5,838 bases of DNA from DATBAK01 sp036787815 (lineage in GTDB: Bacteria; Actinomycetota; Acidimicrobiia; IMCC26256; PALSA-610): contig DAIQOP010000253.1 in NCBI GenBank assembly GCA_036787815.1, positions 1-5,838 of the forward strand. The letters are read 5' to 3'. Of the stretch, positions 5,787 through 5,838 are shown piece after piece (position 1 is the stretch's first letter; every line of letters begins with the position of its first letter). The translations under genes were made by a program, and so were the position numbers. The notes below the pieces were generated by a model that ran no database searches, was not told the origin of the DNA, and saw only the letters and a list, made by a program, of their open reading frames with translations.

Positions 5787-5838
5787 CGCGTGGTCCTTCA
5801 CAGAGATGCGCCAGATCGGCGAGGAAATCGGGGTACGA
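5776..5838 (-). CDS. aroA: 3-phosphoshikimate 1-carboxyvinyltransferase (EPSP synthase), C-terminal fragment
   Basis: Twenty codons and a TGA stop enter from the right edge and read SYPDFLADLAHLCEGPRDDG. The SYPDFLADLAHL part is the typical end of EPSP synthase, where a Ser/Thr-Tyr/Phe-Pro-x-Phe motif precedes a final helix. AroA makes 5-enolpyruvylshikimate-3-phosphate from shikimate-3-phosphate and PEP on the route to aromatic amino acids. The aroA-cmk order is common in bacteria and supports the call. The stop lies 11 bases inside cmk, and the cmk ribosome binding site sits within these last aroA codons. Only the tail is visible, so the identity rests on this motif and the context. Confidence 0.75.
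   Translation of the reverse strand, partial: SYPDFLADLAHLCEGPRDDG

Overview
The window is GC-rich bacterial chromosome dominated by G/C-ending codons, with GTG and TTG starts and start/stop overlaps between genes. It most resembles a high-GC actinobacterium, possibly of the Acidimicrobiia type. That lineage guess rests on base composition, on TAnnnT -10 boxes placed next to start codons, and on the gene set; no 16S or other marker is present. The content is almost entirely core metabolism. I see no tRNA, rRNA, CRISPR array, insertion sequence or prophage.

Layout from the right edge, reading the minus strand: the last codons of aroA (EPSP synthase) overlap cmk (cytidylate kinase), which overlaps plsC (1-acyl-glycerol-3-phosphate acyltransferase). 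These three form one tightly coupled minus-strand operon ending near 4444. A short convergent gap (4352-4443) carries a heptamer repeat. Next is ispH (last enzyme of the MEP isoprenoid pathway), the only plus-strand gene. A compact divergent promoter region (about 3196-3283) separates ispH from a second minus-strand operon. That operon holds a PDZ/radical-SAM/DUF512 protein of unknown function, whose stop codon overlaps the start of der (ribosome-assembly double GTPase). Downstream of der are about 280 bases with no convincing gene, then at the left edge the first 31 codons of a probable TadE/TadG-like pilus pseudopilin gene.

Functionally the window links aromatic amino acid synthesis, CMP/dCMP recycling, phospholipid acylation, isoprenoid precursor supply and 50S subunit maturation, a mix of housekeeping genes often found together in bacteria. 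The most interesting points are the uncharacterised DUF512 iron-sulfur protein coupled to der, the apparently leaderless divergent promoters of ispH and the DUF512 gene, and the reversed orientation of ispH inside an otherwise same-strand block. I did not find a clearly novel multi-gene system.
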